Shown here one piece after another: positions 36,173 through 48,499 of a DNA stretch of 64,000 nt. Source of the DNA: Synchiropus splendidus. Its lineage: Eukaryota > Chordata > Actinopteri > Syngnathiformes > Callionymidae. The stretch lies in contig NC_071334.1 in NCBI RefSeq assembly GCF_027744825.2, forward strand, positions 68,732,937-68,796,936. The letters are read 5' to 3'. Within the stretch, counting starts at the first letter, position 1, and every line of letters starts with the position of its first letter. Under the pieces are notes generated by a model. It saw only the letters and a list, made by a program, of their open reading frames with translations, was not told where the DNA came from and made no database searches. The position numbers and the translations under genes are program-made.

Positions 36173-38231
36173 TTAGCAGTGGCTGCTCTCCGTATTCCGA
36201 GAGCTGGACGTGTACGAGTTGGTCTTCCGGGAGAACTTGAGGGCGCTGAACGAGACGCGCATCCTCTCCACCGTCCGCTCGCTCCGGCACAGGAAGGTGT
36301 TCTTGACATGCTGGCGGAAATCCTCGGAGATGAAGTAGTAGACGAAGGGGTCGATGCAGCTGTTGAGGCTGGCCAGGCACAGCGTGGTGATGTAGAAGCC
36401 GTACAAGTTGTTGGGCGCCTCGCGCAGCAGCAGGACGTAGTGCACCAGCAGCATGATGTTGCTGGGCGTGAAGCAGACCACGAACATGACCAGCACCGTC
36501 ACGATCAGCACCACCGCCTTGCGCCGCTTCTTGGCAATGGTGGGGTCCGTCATGCTGGTGCGGAGCGCCTTCAGCATCAGCACGTAGGAGATGATGATCA
36601 CGACGCAGGGCACCACGAAGCCCAGCGTTCCCATGGTCAGGAAGTAGCCCGCCGCTGTCTTCTTCTGGCTGGGCTTCGTGACGTCGTGGCAGGTGAAGAT
36701 GCCCATGTTGCTGACCTTCACCTGCTGGTCGTACAGGTAGAGCGGGATGGTGATGAGCCAGACCACCACCCACACGGCGACCGAAACCCCCACGGCCACG
36801 CAGTTGTCCCGCTGCCCCTGGGACAGTGGGTGGACCACGGCCCAGTAGCGCTGCACGCTGATGCAGGCGATGAAGCCGATGGAACAGTACATGTTCCCGT
36901 AGAAGAACGCCACCAGAACCCTGCACAGGCCCTCGCCGTAGATCCAGTTGTTGCCATTGAAGTGGTAGGCGATTTTGAGCGGCACCCAGATGATGAAGAG
37001 CAGGTCTGCCAGGGCAAGGTTGGCCATATAGATGGAGGACGGGTGCTTCTTCTTGGTCCTGAAGAGGAAGACCCAGAGCGCCATGGCGTTGGTGGGGAGG
37101 CCAACCACGAAGACGATGATGTAGACAATGGGGAGGAAGACGGTGGTCAGGCTGCTGCTCAGGGCGGTCTGGGCCGGTGAGTTGACCCACACCCCATCGG
37201 TGGTCTCAGTACCGGTGAAGCCTCGATCTTCTGTGAAGTCACAAACAGAGGAGCAACCGTTATCCAGACATGGACCCAGACCAGAACCAGGTGGGAAACC
37301 CTACCAAGCAATGGTCCCACATCAGATGTGCTGCTCCCAACTAGAGCCTGGGTCAGGTCTACTCCCTGACCAGAACAGAAACCGCATCTTTGAGAACTGA
37401 TGGTGAGATGTTAGTCTCAGCCTGGTGGTCCAGATGAGCTCGAGAGAGTGGACCTTGTAGTTGACATGTTTAGAAGCGCACCCCTCGACGACATGGACCC
37501 GGTGTCCAGTCCTTTTCTGGTCAGGAGTCTCCAATGTTTTTAAATATTTTCCTCTCTCTTGGTCGGCAATCAGAACCAGAACCACCAGAGTAAGCAAAGG
37601 TTTATTGAGCTGTAATTCAGAAATGAGTCAGCAGACTGGCAGTTTAATGACCTGAAACCAGGAGCCGCTGGACTCCAGCTGGGACCAAATCTGTGCACAT
37701 GCACGTGAACGAGATTTCTACAGGAGGGGAATTTATTTTGAAGCTTCAGAGCATTAGGATCAGAAGGTGGAGGTGCACCTGAGAAACCCGAGTCACGAGT
37801 GAGGAGCAGCAGACTAGAGCAGAGGAGAGAGCAGAGGAGGGGTGTGGAGAGAATAGAGAAGGGCTCGGTGAGCTTCACCTGGAGCCCAGCGCTCCAGGAG
37901 CCGCTCTCAGACCGCTGAGACGGTCACAGGAAGATCACGTTTGTGAGTCATCAACATCCGCAAACTGGGTCACGGGGTAACTAGTGTCGTCCGGAACAAA
38001 CCGACGCGATAAAAGCCGCCAGCTGAGATCAACATGCACCGCAGGAGCTTTCTGACGCCCTTCGATTGAAACCGTCACCTCGACATTGCTTTGTTTGTTT
38101 GCCTCGACACATAAGAAACCAGGGCGCGCGCGGGTAAACACGCCGAACTTACCTGCCTCGGACCGACAGGTGTTCACGCAGAACGACGCCAGGACCGCCA
38201 GCAGGCTCACGGCTCTCGCCGACATGGTCAT
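36173..38231 (-). CDS. f2rl1: Protease-activated receptor 2, copy B (two exons)
   Basis: A tandem paralogue of copy A. Exon 1 is 38231-38153 and exon 2 is 37230-36173, phase-1 junction, giving 378 aa. The predicted cut is EAEDR|GFTGTE, after Arg29, so the ligand differs from GFIGHV in copy A. From the helix 1 region (LTTVFLPIVYIIVFVVGLP) the two receptors align without gaps to extracellular loop 2, including SVQRYW and C129-C207. Copy B has GIFTCHDV in loop 2 and so lacks the NIT glycosylation sequon just before the conserved Cys. Helix 7 has DPFVYYF, and the tail ends SSSRNTESSHC. ATGs at 38231 and 38225 are in frame; the second has the better context (A at -3), which would remove two residues. 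Expected ligand proteases are trypsin-like; the physiological protease is unknown. Confidence 0.94.
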
Positions 38232-38342
38232 TTATTCGGTTTTCAACGAGAAAGAAGCGTAAACGTCGGCGGGTGTGGCCGCGTCTCCACCAGCCGCCGG
38301 AACTGCCATTCACGCTTCAAATGGGTGCTTTTCGCACCTGTG

Positions 38343-38350
38343 TGACGTCA
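38343..38350. promoter_or_regulatory. CRE palindrome upstream of PAR2 copy B
   Basis: TGACGTCA lies 112 bp upstream of the first ATG of copy B, in a GC-rich TATA-less stretch. It matches the position of the proximal CRE of copy A. Confidence 0.6.
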
Positions 38351-39440
38351 GAGTCAGGTGATCACCGCCGCACATAAAGCGCGTGATGCAGATGTATAAC
38401 ACCAACACGCCAGAAACATTGTTCTACTTCATATGCTCAGATCCTGCTCATTTAAAATACAACTTTAGTTTACTTAATAACTAGTCAGGCAGCGCCGCTT
38501 AGTGGACAGAGATGGAAACGCGATGGAAACAACAACAACAACAAAATTTTAAATATACAATAATAATAATAATTATTATTATTATGGGATGGTGGCGAGT
38601 CTCTTCGTGCTATGGCAGCTGGTTGTACAGCAGCTAGAATCTCAATAGGATGGAGTTTCCTGAATGCTATACCGAATCAAATTTCACCTCCCTTTTCATC
38701 ACTTCAGAGAAATTTGGAAAAATAATGTTGAATAAATAGACCATCACTGAGGAATACTAGTTTGGTAAGACAACCTGTGGTGGGGAGATATGAAAAATAA
38801 ACTAAGATGAATCAATAAATTTAAAATATACAATAAATTAATATATCCATTTAATTATTATTATTTGTATCATTGATACTACTACTTATAATAATAATGC
38901 CAGTTGATATTACAATAATTTGACAGACAAATGAGAAAAGAAAGCTGGACTTTTGGGGTGTTTTTCTTTGTTAGACCAGGGAAGGGAGTGATGTGATCAT
39001 CAATTTTTGTGGTTAGAAGAGTGTAAGCTCCTCTGCATTAGAGAGACAAACCTCAGCGCTTTAGATGTGGAGGATGAACTGCAGTTTTGGGCATGAGGAG
39101 AAACTAAGATCTCAAAAGATCTGGATTATTTTGTGTTTTGGGATTTCAAAAATAGGTTTCTCACTGAGGTGGTTTAGTCCAAGTAGACCAACATTTGGCA
39201 TCAAAACAAAACTTTTCTGCTCAAAACTGCAACAAAGTACACACACAAAATAGTCTTATCAAAGCTATTGTCTAGCTGGAGCACAGATACAAGTGATCTT
39301 CCCAGAAACATCTGAGTGATGTTGTCCCAAACATGTTTGGGTCCCACTGTGTCCTCCGTGATCTCAAAACAAGGACTGGCCTGTCAGGAAGGGGAGGAGG
39401 AGAAAAACACACCAAAACCACAATCGTAGTTTTTATCACA
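38351..39440. other. Spacer between PAR2 copy B and PAR1, no gene seen
   Basis: AT-rich, with (AAC)n and an (AAT)n/(ATT)n palindromic microsatellite at 38559-38585. The short frame at 39065-39253 has no family features. Confidence 0.6.
38559..38585. repeat. (AAT)n/(ATT)n palindromic microsatellite
   Basis: AAT units switch to ATT units, as in the tract at 1139. Confidence 0.85.
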
Positions 39441-39446
39441 TTTATT
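39441..39446 (-). terminator. Candidate poly(A) signal of PAR1
   Basis: TTTATT on plus (AATAAA on minus) about 1.3 kb after the PAR1 stop. Nearer variant signals cannot be excluded. Confidence 0.35.
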
Positions 39447-40762
39447 TTGTCATCAAAAAAGGATTAAGAATAAACTTGTTGAGCTTTTTTAAATGTGCAT
39501 TGCGACAGGAGACAAAGTGTCAACACAGAGTGCCTTATCAGATGTTGTTGAGTGACGACGCGGTTTCCCACAGAACAGGCCAGTGTTCACTGAAAAAAAG
39601 CCTTGTTTTCTTATCTCTGCATGCAGGGACTTCCGCCAATTCTTTCTCACGTTTTCTGAGAAACTAGACGTTAAAAAGGGATGAGGGCAGACTACTGAAA
39701 ACATTTTGCCTGCTGGAGTGGAATGTGCTGTGAATCTGAAGAGAAACCGCTCAGCAACATAACTGGTACACTTTCATAACCTGACGTTTAAGTTACATTT
39801 AGAATGATCCTTCTAACAAGTTGAAATACATTTCACTGGCAGTATCACAGTACAGACAAGCTAAATGCTAACACCATCAGTGAGGTGAATCTGAAGTGCT
39901 AACGTTAAATATCACGCACAAACACCGTGAACAACTTTGAAATACCATCACTTCTGCAGCGGCTGAAACAATAATGTTGCTAGCACATTCTAGCTAGCAC
40001 TAGCCAGCTAAACAAGGCAGCACTTGCTAGATATAAAAATCGTCGTTGAGCCGAACTACTTATCTGATTCAGACAGCTGTCTGGTTGCTGCCAATAGCCG
40101 AGGCACTAACTACTGTGAAAACAATCAAGATTGGTGGATATTAAGACACAACGTTTAAGACATAAATTCTTTTAGTATAGAAGGCTTCATTTGCACAGAC
40201 ACAAACACAAAAATACTGCAATGGTTTGCCAGCGAGCTCGCGACAGCTGACCGTAACAACAATGGTGACACAGTTAATGCAGCCTTTTCTGAATATTTCA
40301 AGCAAAAAAATCCTCCTATGTTAGTCATGTGACCAGCCTTCATTTTGAGATTTAAAAAAAGTCCAAATCATTGCAGGATTTTGATCGTCTTAAGTTTGTC
40401 CCTGCCTTCTAGGAATGATGCTTTTCATGACTGTCCAAGTACTTGATTGGTCAACTGAGTCGAAGTGCCAGGGTCCATGGTGTTACATGGCATTCAATCT
40501 TTGACCCGTCAGGGGGAAAACATCTCAAAACCCGAACAGTCGATGACCCAACAATGTGGCACTCTAGGAGCCCATCCACAGGAAGACACCCGTGTGGGCT
40601 GGCCTTTCAGACCTCCATGATATCACAACCCACAGTCTTCTGATTCAGTTGAAAATGCCGAAACATACATTCAGGTAGGGACTGAAGGGAATAAGCTGGT
40701 AGTGACCTCCTTAGGTAAACCCTACGATGGGGTCAGGCCAGGACGTGCACCCTGATCCCGCA

Positions 40763-42917
40763 TCAGACGAGAAGCTTCTTGTAGAGACCACTGCTGTTTC
40801 CCTGTAGGGCCTCTTTCTTGCGTTCAGAGGGGCTCAGGCTGGAGCTACATCTGGACTTCACCGTTGTCCTGCTCTGTTTGTACGAACCAGAGGAGGACTG
40901 TGCGCTGCTGCTGCTGCCGTCGCCGTCGGCCTTCACACACTTGACCATGCGGGTCATCTGTCTCTGACATTGTGATGAGCCAAAGTAGTAGACCAGGGGG
41001 TCCAGAGCGCAGTTGAGACTCCCCAAACACAGGAAAATCAGGTAGGCGGCGTAGGAGCCATCCGGGACGTCCTGGATTCTCTGGATGCCGTCGTTGAACT
41101 GAGCATAGTGGAGCAGCAACAGGCAGTTGGTGGGCAGGAAGCACAATATGAACATGACCAGGACAGTTAAGGTCATCACCAGAGCTCTGGTCTTTCTTCG
41201 TGAGCGTCCTGGAACGCCTGGAGGAACTCGACTCAAAGAGTAGATCACTCTGGAATACGACACCAAGGTGACCAGGAAGGGCAGGAAGAAGAGAGCGCAG
41301 AAGACTACAATGAAGTAGATCTTATAGTAACTGTTGTGATCGGCCAGGTTCTGGACATCGTGGCAGGTGGTGATGTTCAACTGCGCCAGGTAAGCCGTCT
41401 GCTCCGAGAAGACGAGAGGAGCAGCGCTACCAAGGGAGACCATCCACATGGCAACACAAGCCATGACGGCCCTCTTGGGTCGCCTCCACGCCAGTGAATC
41501 GATGGGGTACACCACCGCCAGCAGACGGTCCACACTTATGCAGCTGACCAGCAGGACGGAGCAATACATGTTCCAGTAGAACGCCGCCGTTATCACACGG
41601 CACGCGATGGGACCGAAGATCCAGTCGTTGCCGTTGAAATGGTAGAAGACCCGGAAGGGCAGGAGCAAGGCGAAGAGGAAGTCGGCGCACGCCAGGTTCA
41701 GCATATAGATGGCTGCCGGCTTCTTGGGACTGATTCTGTGGGAGAAGGCGACGATGGCGAACAAGTTGATGGGTAGACTGATCAGGCAGACCAAGGAGTA
41801 GAAGGACGGCATGAGGATGGTGGACACAGGACTGGTGAGGAAGACCAAGGCCTCCTCTGAGAGCCGTGACACAGGTGAGACTGTAGTGTTAGGAGTCCAG
41901 GAGTCGTTGCTGGTTTCAGCATTTGCAGGGAACTCTCCTGGTATCGAGTCCGAGTAGTCAGGTGACCAGTGGGTGAAGGCTCTTCCCCTGGCGGTGGCTG
42001 GAAGAGACCAGAAACAGGGTTAGCTGAGGACGAGGGAAGGGGAAAGAAAGGCCCTGGGTGCTACGGTATCTGGTAGAAGACACGCAACGTAATGCCCTCT
42101 GGTGGACAGAGGTCAACATGGTTGGTTAAGACAGCGTGCCAACCTGACTGCTGGATCCTATATGTCCGTCCACATAAAATTGGCATCGCTCACGTTCCAG
42201 TGTGTTCAAGATTTGGAAAAAAAATCTGATATAAACGTTGTCTATAACCGAACCACAGCAATGATGTCATCGCCCCGCCCATAACCCTTGGTCTTTCACC
42301 TCGACAGTATGATTAGATTCAGATTAGAAAAATCAACACCAAATCTTTGGCTGCCATTTGAGTTTTGTTCGCCATTCTGTTCTGTCCAGACATTCACACT
42401 TTAACCTTCTTCTCGACTACAGTGCCACATGCTGGCCTGGATGAATACTGCACCGTCTTTAAAGTGGCTTGTTTATACTGCACACTTTTCAGAAAATGGC
42501 AGTGGAAAACATTGTTTTTCATGTGGATGAGGCCTCACACTCAAGTCACCATTACAGAATGAATGAAGATACTCTTCACTGTTCCTCTTCCCACATCTGG
42601 ACCTCCTCTACTCAAGATTTTTCCTAATCTGATTCAGATGTTCGGTCGTCTGGGACGGCTTCCGGCTTCACCCCTTCTCTGCGGTGACGAGAGTCTCTGA
42701 GCACTTTGTTCGTGTTTACTCGAGGAAATAAACATCATTTGATCCCCACCACACATTTCGTTTGAGACCACACTTTGAGAGTACATAGAGGCACTTTGGG
42801 AGCCACAGGAAAACATCAAACTCAGACGTCTCACCAGAGTGGCTGCCATTGTACCCATTTTCACACTTCATCAACAAATGACCAGATAATAACCAGAACA
42901 AGAAAACCTTTAGATCG

Positions 42918-42970
<53 letters not shown>

Positions 42971-43051
42971 TATTATATAATATATAAACTCAAGAATAGA
43001 TGAATACAAGAGATTAAAAATATATATATATTTAATTGTATTTTATCCTTC

Positions 43052-43117
<66 letters not shown>

Positions 43118-43260
43118 ATTTTTTAAGAGAATGGAAGGATAAAATAAAATAAAATAAAATATATATTTTTTATCCTTCCATTCTCTCTCTCTGTCTCTCT
43201 CTCTCTGTCTATATATATATATATATACATACATACAATTTATATATATATATACATACA

Positions 43261-43346
<86 letters not shown>

Positions 43347-43619
43347 CAAATGATTGATGGGCTTTTAAAAAAGTATGTAAATACAGTTTCCGTAATTGCG
43401 ATTTAAGTAGTGACGTAATTAAGCAACAGTAAAATGATAGTAAATATAATGTAGCATGTTATTCCATTGTTACGTACATTAAGGACCGTAACTCCAAACA
43501 CACACAGATGTTTGACGGGACTTTGGAGCGTCCATGAAACAAAACTCACCATTTCTCCTGGTGGAAGCGGCAGAAGCTGCGAGCGCCAACAGCCAAACCA
43601 AACAACTCCTCCAAAACAT
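40763..43619 (-). CDS. f2r: Protease-activated receptor 1, thrombin-receptor type (two exons)
   Basis: A class A GPCR with a tethered ligand; in vertebrates PAR1 is the main thrombin receptor on platelets or thrombocytes and endothelium. Exon 1 is 43619-43550 (signal peptide MFWRSCLVWLLALAASAAS) and exon 2 is 41997-40763, phase 1, giving 434 aa. The predicted cut is TARGR|AFTHW after Arg29. An aromatic/acidic stretch, DYSDSIPGEF (37-46), sits where human PAR1 has its hirudin-like thrombin-exosite motif. PAR1 features are SVDRLLAVVYPIDSLAWRR, NITTCHDV in loop 2, DPLVYYF, SSQCQRQM and the terminal YKKLLV (human YKKLLT). The Ser-rich tail is a typical phosphorylation region. The GTG at 41872 is not the start. 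It is larger than the PAR2 copies mainly because of its tail and N-domain. Confidence 0.94.
42922..43344. repeat. Complex (TA)n/(TC)n array with inverted 21-bp arms, in PAR1 intron 1
   Basis: (TA)n at 42922-42985, then a TATTTTATCC-to-ATTCTCT arm (43039-43059), (TC)n, (TA)n and its exact reverse complement (43126-43146). A direct copy of 19 bp of the arm follows at 43168-43186, then TC/TG and (TA)n to 43344. The whole block lies inside the 1.55-kb PAR1 intron. Confidence 0.9.
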
Positions 43620-43775
43620 CTTTGCAAAATACGCGACCAGTGAAGAGTCCGGGGGAGTTCTGGGCGATGCAGCTGCGAGCGCTCCGACAAGAAGCGAGGG
43701 GTTGGAGCCCAGCTTCCGGTCACCGAGCGCCGATCTCCACCAATGATCGGGCGGCAGGAGCAGATGCCGAACATC

Positions 43776-43783
43776 TGACGTCA
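43776..43783. promoter_or_regulatory. CRE palindrome upstream of PAR1
   Basis: TGACGTCA lies 157 bp upstream of the PAR1 start codon, in a GC-rich stretch without a TATA box. Confidence 0.55.
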
Positions 43784-44391
43784 CCTCCAGTCACCCGGGG
43801 CCAGACCGTGAAGAGTCCATGTGGAGCGTGGAACTGTGAGCCGTCGTCTGTTGCAACTTTAGATCACGAAAACAAAACCTGCTGCGAGTGTTTGTGTGTA
43901 CTTTGGAAGAACCAGTGTGTACTGCGATGAGTCCAGTGGAGTATGAAAAGCGTTTTTCAGCTGTCGAGGGAGTATTTGTTCAGTAAAAGTTCACCAGAAG
44001 AAAAGGCGCTCTCACTACTGTCAGTGCTGTGACAAGTGACATCAGATGCCCCTGTGTGAGGTGTTGCTGAGCAGCGTTGGCTCAGTGTGTCTGTATCCAG
44101 GTAACTTTGTTGATCAGACTCGTTCGCTCTGGCACCAACAGCCTCTCACGTGACTGGGGGTCCAACTGATCTCAGTGATGGGCGTTCCCGGGCCGACATT
44201 CCAGCCCGCAGACGAGGCAGGATGCAGACTGTGGGAGACAGAATCCCCAGTGAAGTCACGCCAAGACAAACCATTCCCTCACTCCTCTGACACTTTGGAG
44301 GCGAAAACACGTCCTGCTGCCTTCACTGACCGTCGGAACATCCACACTGGAGACCAAGAGTCCAGGTCCAGAAAAAATAAATAAATAAATA

Positions 44392-44885
<494 letters not shown>

Positions 44886-44904
44886 CTAGATAGAGATATA
44901 TTCC

Positions 44905-45057
44905 AGGGACCACTAGATGGCGCTCTTGGTTTAGAAACGTTGTGAGAATTAGTTGCAGTTGAACTCAAGTGCAAACGTTTTACAGCAGACAATCTCATCT
45001 GGTGGCCTCAGAAAACCAGGACACTGTATCATGAAACCTCATCTACCCATCAGTACA
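44905..45057 (-). mobile_element. Partial copy of the palindromic MITE-like element
   Basis: The reverse complement of the family at 19366-19541. The CTAGATGGCGCTCTTGGTTT centre and the GGTGGCCTCAGAAAACCAGG to TCATCTACCCATCA end are retained; the other arm is cut short next to the GATA array. Confidence 0.65.
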
Positions 45058-45199
45058 GGCAAGTAACACAACATGCCAGCAGAACTACAAAAAATATTCA
45101 GCACCACCAACCACCCGGCGACTGCACGGCCACGTCGCACAGCTACTAATACAGACACAAACACCAATAACATACAAACAAATGACAACCCAGCCACAC

Positions 45200-46165
45200 A
45201 CGCACACACGGTTGTATCCCCGTCTTTGTGGGGACCGCTTATTGCCATCTTACTTCCCCCAGCCTCTCACCCTAAACCAAACGGCTCACCGTAACCAGGA
45301 CTTAAACCAAACCTAAATTCAACTGTCATGAGCCAAGTTTGTTTCCGAAAAATAGTCCCCACAAGGAAGGATAAACACACACACACACACACACACCTAC
45401 AACCATGGACTCACACTTGCACATGTTTGTTTCGCTAGTTTTGTGAGGACCTCTCATTGCCATAGCACTATCCCCAGTCTCTCCACCTGAACCGAACCAT
45501 GCAATACACGTGGCTCACCTTAACCAGGGCTCAAACCAAACTTAAATTCAACTATAATGAGCCAAGCATGTTTCCAAAAATTGGTCCCCACAACTATAGA
45601 TATACAAGGACACAATCCGCAAATTCAGCCCAATGGTCCCCACAAGAAGGATAAAGCCTCTCAACCTAAACTGAACCATTCAATACACGTGTCTCACCTT
45701 AACCAGGGCTCAAACTGAAACCCATGACCCAGTTATGATGACCCAGTTATGTATACGTTTTAACGCTCAAATTGAGGCTTAACCTTGTGGGTACCGACAA
45801 AATGTGCCCACAAATCTGCAAGGTCCCCACAAGTAGGTGTATTTGCAGAGTATAGCAAAACAATGACACACATGTTTGTCTTCCTATCTTCGTGAGGACT
45901 GTCATTGACATGCATTAACATGTTCTTCATCCTCTCACCCTGAACCTAACCATCCAAAACACATGGCTAAACTTAGCCTTTACTCTGAGCTCCAGCTATT
46001 TTGTAGTTTTAACCCTCAAACTCAGGCGTGACAGAGTGAGGACCGGCCATAATGTCCTGACTCTGTCACGAAGACAGAAGTTCAAGCGCACACACTCACA
46101 CACACTCACACAAGCCTCTCTATTTTTCTGGGGACCTATTGTTGACATAATGTATTCCCTGGGTA
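45200..46165 (+). repeat. Cluster of about five GAGGACC-type repeat copies
   Basis: Successive copies start near 45200, 45373, 45616, 45866 and 46106 (last partial). Each has TTTGT(G)(G)GGGACC or GAGGACC, a CCCCAGCCTCTCACC-like stretch, ACCAGGGCTCAAACC, TTAACCCTCAAA and GTCCCCACAA modules. (CA)n runs mark several junctions (e.g. 45373-45396). Copies are diverged, so this is old tandem or nested accumulation. Confidence 0.75.
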
Positions 46166-46696
46166 GTTGCATACAGTAATATAAAATTATGTGTTTTTAT
46201 TTTTCTACATTTTGTATGGAAGCATAACGACTTGGGGACTCAATGTCCAGAGAGAGTTTCCCAGAGGTATTAAAAATGGCGTCTGTCCGTCTGTAACACT
46301 CGCAGCAGCTGAAGCAAAGTACACAGTAGTTGATCCAGCGTCACGACCTTCTGTTCCTCCAGATGAAAAACTGAAATCAGAACGTCACACGTTTCCTTTC
46401 CACTGAAGGAACACGGCAGCAGCATCACTTGTGACCGTACTTGGGGCAGGAACTCCAGGATCACCTCACATCTCTGACACAGTTGAGCTGTTGACTTATA
46501 TTTGTTCCCTCCGGAGGCCTGAAATTGTCGGAGTGCAGGGCGGGTTTCGATAGAAACCCTGATAAGTAGCGTGAACTTCATGTTCAGTGGATCAAAGTAA
46601 GAATCAAATGCGTAAACAGGAACACGACCCCTCAACCTCTGGGAAAATAAAGTGAAATGATGAAAACATTTCTGCTTTATTCCTCTTCATATCCGC

Positions 46697-46962
46697 AGTT
46701 GAGTCGTGGGGGCAGCAGCCGATGCAAAGAGTCCCAGACATCCCTCTCGCCTGGATGTCCGGCAAGTTGAACCCCTCACTGGTTCAGGAGAACTGCCGTC
46801 TCTTGAGGAGCAGAGGTAGCAATCAGAGTCTCTCCCAGATGACTGAGCTTCTCCTTCGAAGAGAAGGTCCAGAGCACCTGTTTCTTGGGTCACCACAGAG
46901 CCGGTGAACGCAGGTGAGAAGAGAAAGAGTTATTGCTTGTGGCTCAGGTCTTTCTTCATCAT
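46697..46962 (+). repeat. Dispersed GGGGGCAGCAG-type repeat, copy 3
   Basis: GTCGTGGGGGCAGCAGCCGA, AGAGTCCCAGACATCCCTCT, GAGTCTCTCCCAGATGACTG and a TGGCTCAGGTCTTTCTTC-like end are readable, making this one of the most complete copies. Confidence 0.7.
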
Positions 46963-48499
46963 CCGTCCGACCCTCACTCATGAACAAGACCCCAGAATAC
47001 TACAACTCCCCCACCTGAGGACGCTCTCATCCTCCAACCCGTACAGGACATCCTGAGGAACTAACTTGTTCTCCAAGTCCTCTCTGAACAAGCCCCCGCA
47101 GCCCTTCAGAGGTCCTGCTCCCCAACGCACTGCCGTGATCCTCCTGCAGGTGGCACACAAGAGGCACCTGCCCAGGTGTTTGCCTGAAGCTGCCAAAGTC
47201 AAGACCGGGCTTCACCTTTCTCAATAAACTTGGAGCGTGTCACACCACCGCAAAGCAAACAAGCCCAAGCAGGATTTGGTTGTTCTGATGTCTCCAGGCT
47301 TTTTTTTTTGGCATATAAATGGCACCTATGAAAGGCATCTGCTGCGGTTATGTCAGGAACACGTGAGGACGAGTGGCGATCACGTGTCACAACAGCAACT
47401 TTTTCGTTGTCGATGAACACGACCGGATGTGACTGACAAAGTCGTGGACCCAGGCCAGAACATCTGGTCAGCAGGACAGAGTCTGAACTTGGACCACAGC
47501 CAGATGAGCGCTGCTGGAATCCTACATTGATACCTGACTCATTTTCACAGAACAATGCAGGACCGGCTGAAACATGAATCCAGGAACTGAGTCTGGCACT
47601 TGTAAAAATACGTCTGTGATGCATGTGATTAGCTCCAAGAAGACACTGTTACATAACCTCGCTTCACTCTCACTGTGAGGACGACTGCTGGCACAAACTA
47701 GAGACGCACTTCACATATGGATTTCATTCGTTTGCAAGGGCTTCTTTACTGAAGTGTGACTCAGAAGTGACCTCTAGGGTCACATTCGACTTCACTCTCG
47801 AAAGCTGCAATATGGAAATATATAAAACCCTGCTGCTGAGTAAGTGTGAGTTCATAAAAAGCTAATAAATTCATAATAAAGCATAAAGTTGGGACCTGTT
47901 GAGTCACCTTCCTTTCCGGGCGGGACTCAGCCACTTCGTGTTCGTACCACGTTCCGCTATTTTGGTTCTCAGTGACTCTCAGCTACAGCCCATTTGGGCC
48001 CCATTTGACAGCTTCCTGTCCACGTCCTCTTCCGGTGACCTCTTTTTGCCAAAATGAAACATACAGTCATGAACACGCCCATTACATTACAATCAAATCA
48101 CTGTGCAGGTATATGTGGCTGGAGTAAGTATCATAAATGAAAATGCCAATAACAATCAAACAAACAAACGAAAAAAGAGAAATTACAAAACAAAAAAATA
48201 AAACAGGATGTTATAGATACATATTAATGCTCAAGGGTGAAATGATTTAAATGAAGATATTAAATTGAGAGAAAGCAGTTATTATTTTGTGTAGAAACCA
48301 ATTGAGGAGGGGGATCTGTGAGCATATTTAGATTTATGGACGTGGAACATGTCTGAGATCATCATGAAATGAATGATAAAACAGGATGGAGGTAAATGCT
48401 CTTCATATAAACCAAAAACAACTTTCTTCCAAAAAGTTCAAAATTAGTTATTACATTGTTATTAATGAAGACACAGACCTTCTGTCAGAAATGGGGTAA

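Noticed and set aside
36179..37180. 333-codon open frame antisense to PAR2 copy B, rich in His, Asp and Val
   Set aside because: A shadow of the GC-rich receptor exon; the sense strand has clear PAR motifs. The similar antisense frames at 31305-32144 and 24682-25347 are rejected for the same reason.
36057..37190. 377-codon frame on the same strand as PAR2 copy B but shifted
   Set aside because: A frame-shifted reading of the receptor exon, full of Pro/His/Arg, with no transmembrane pattern.
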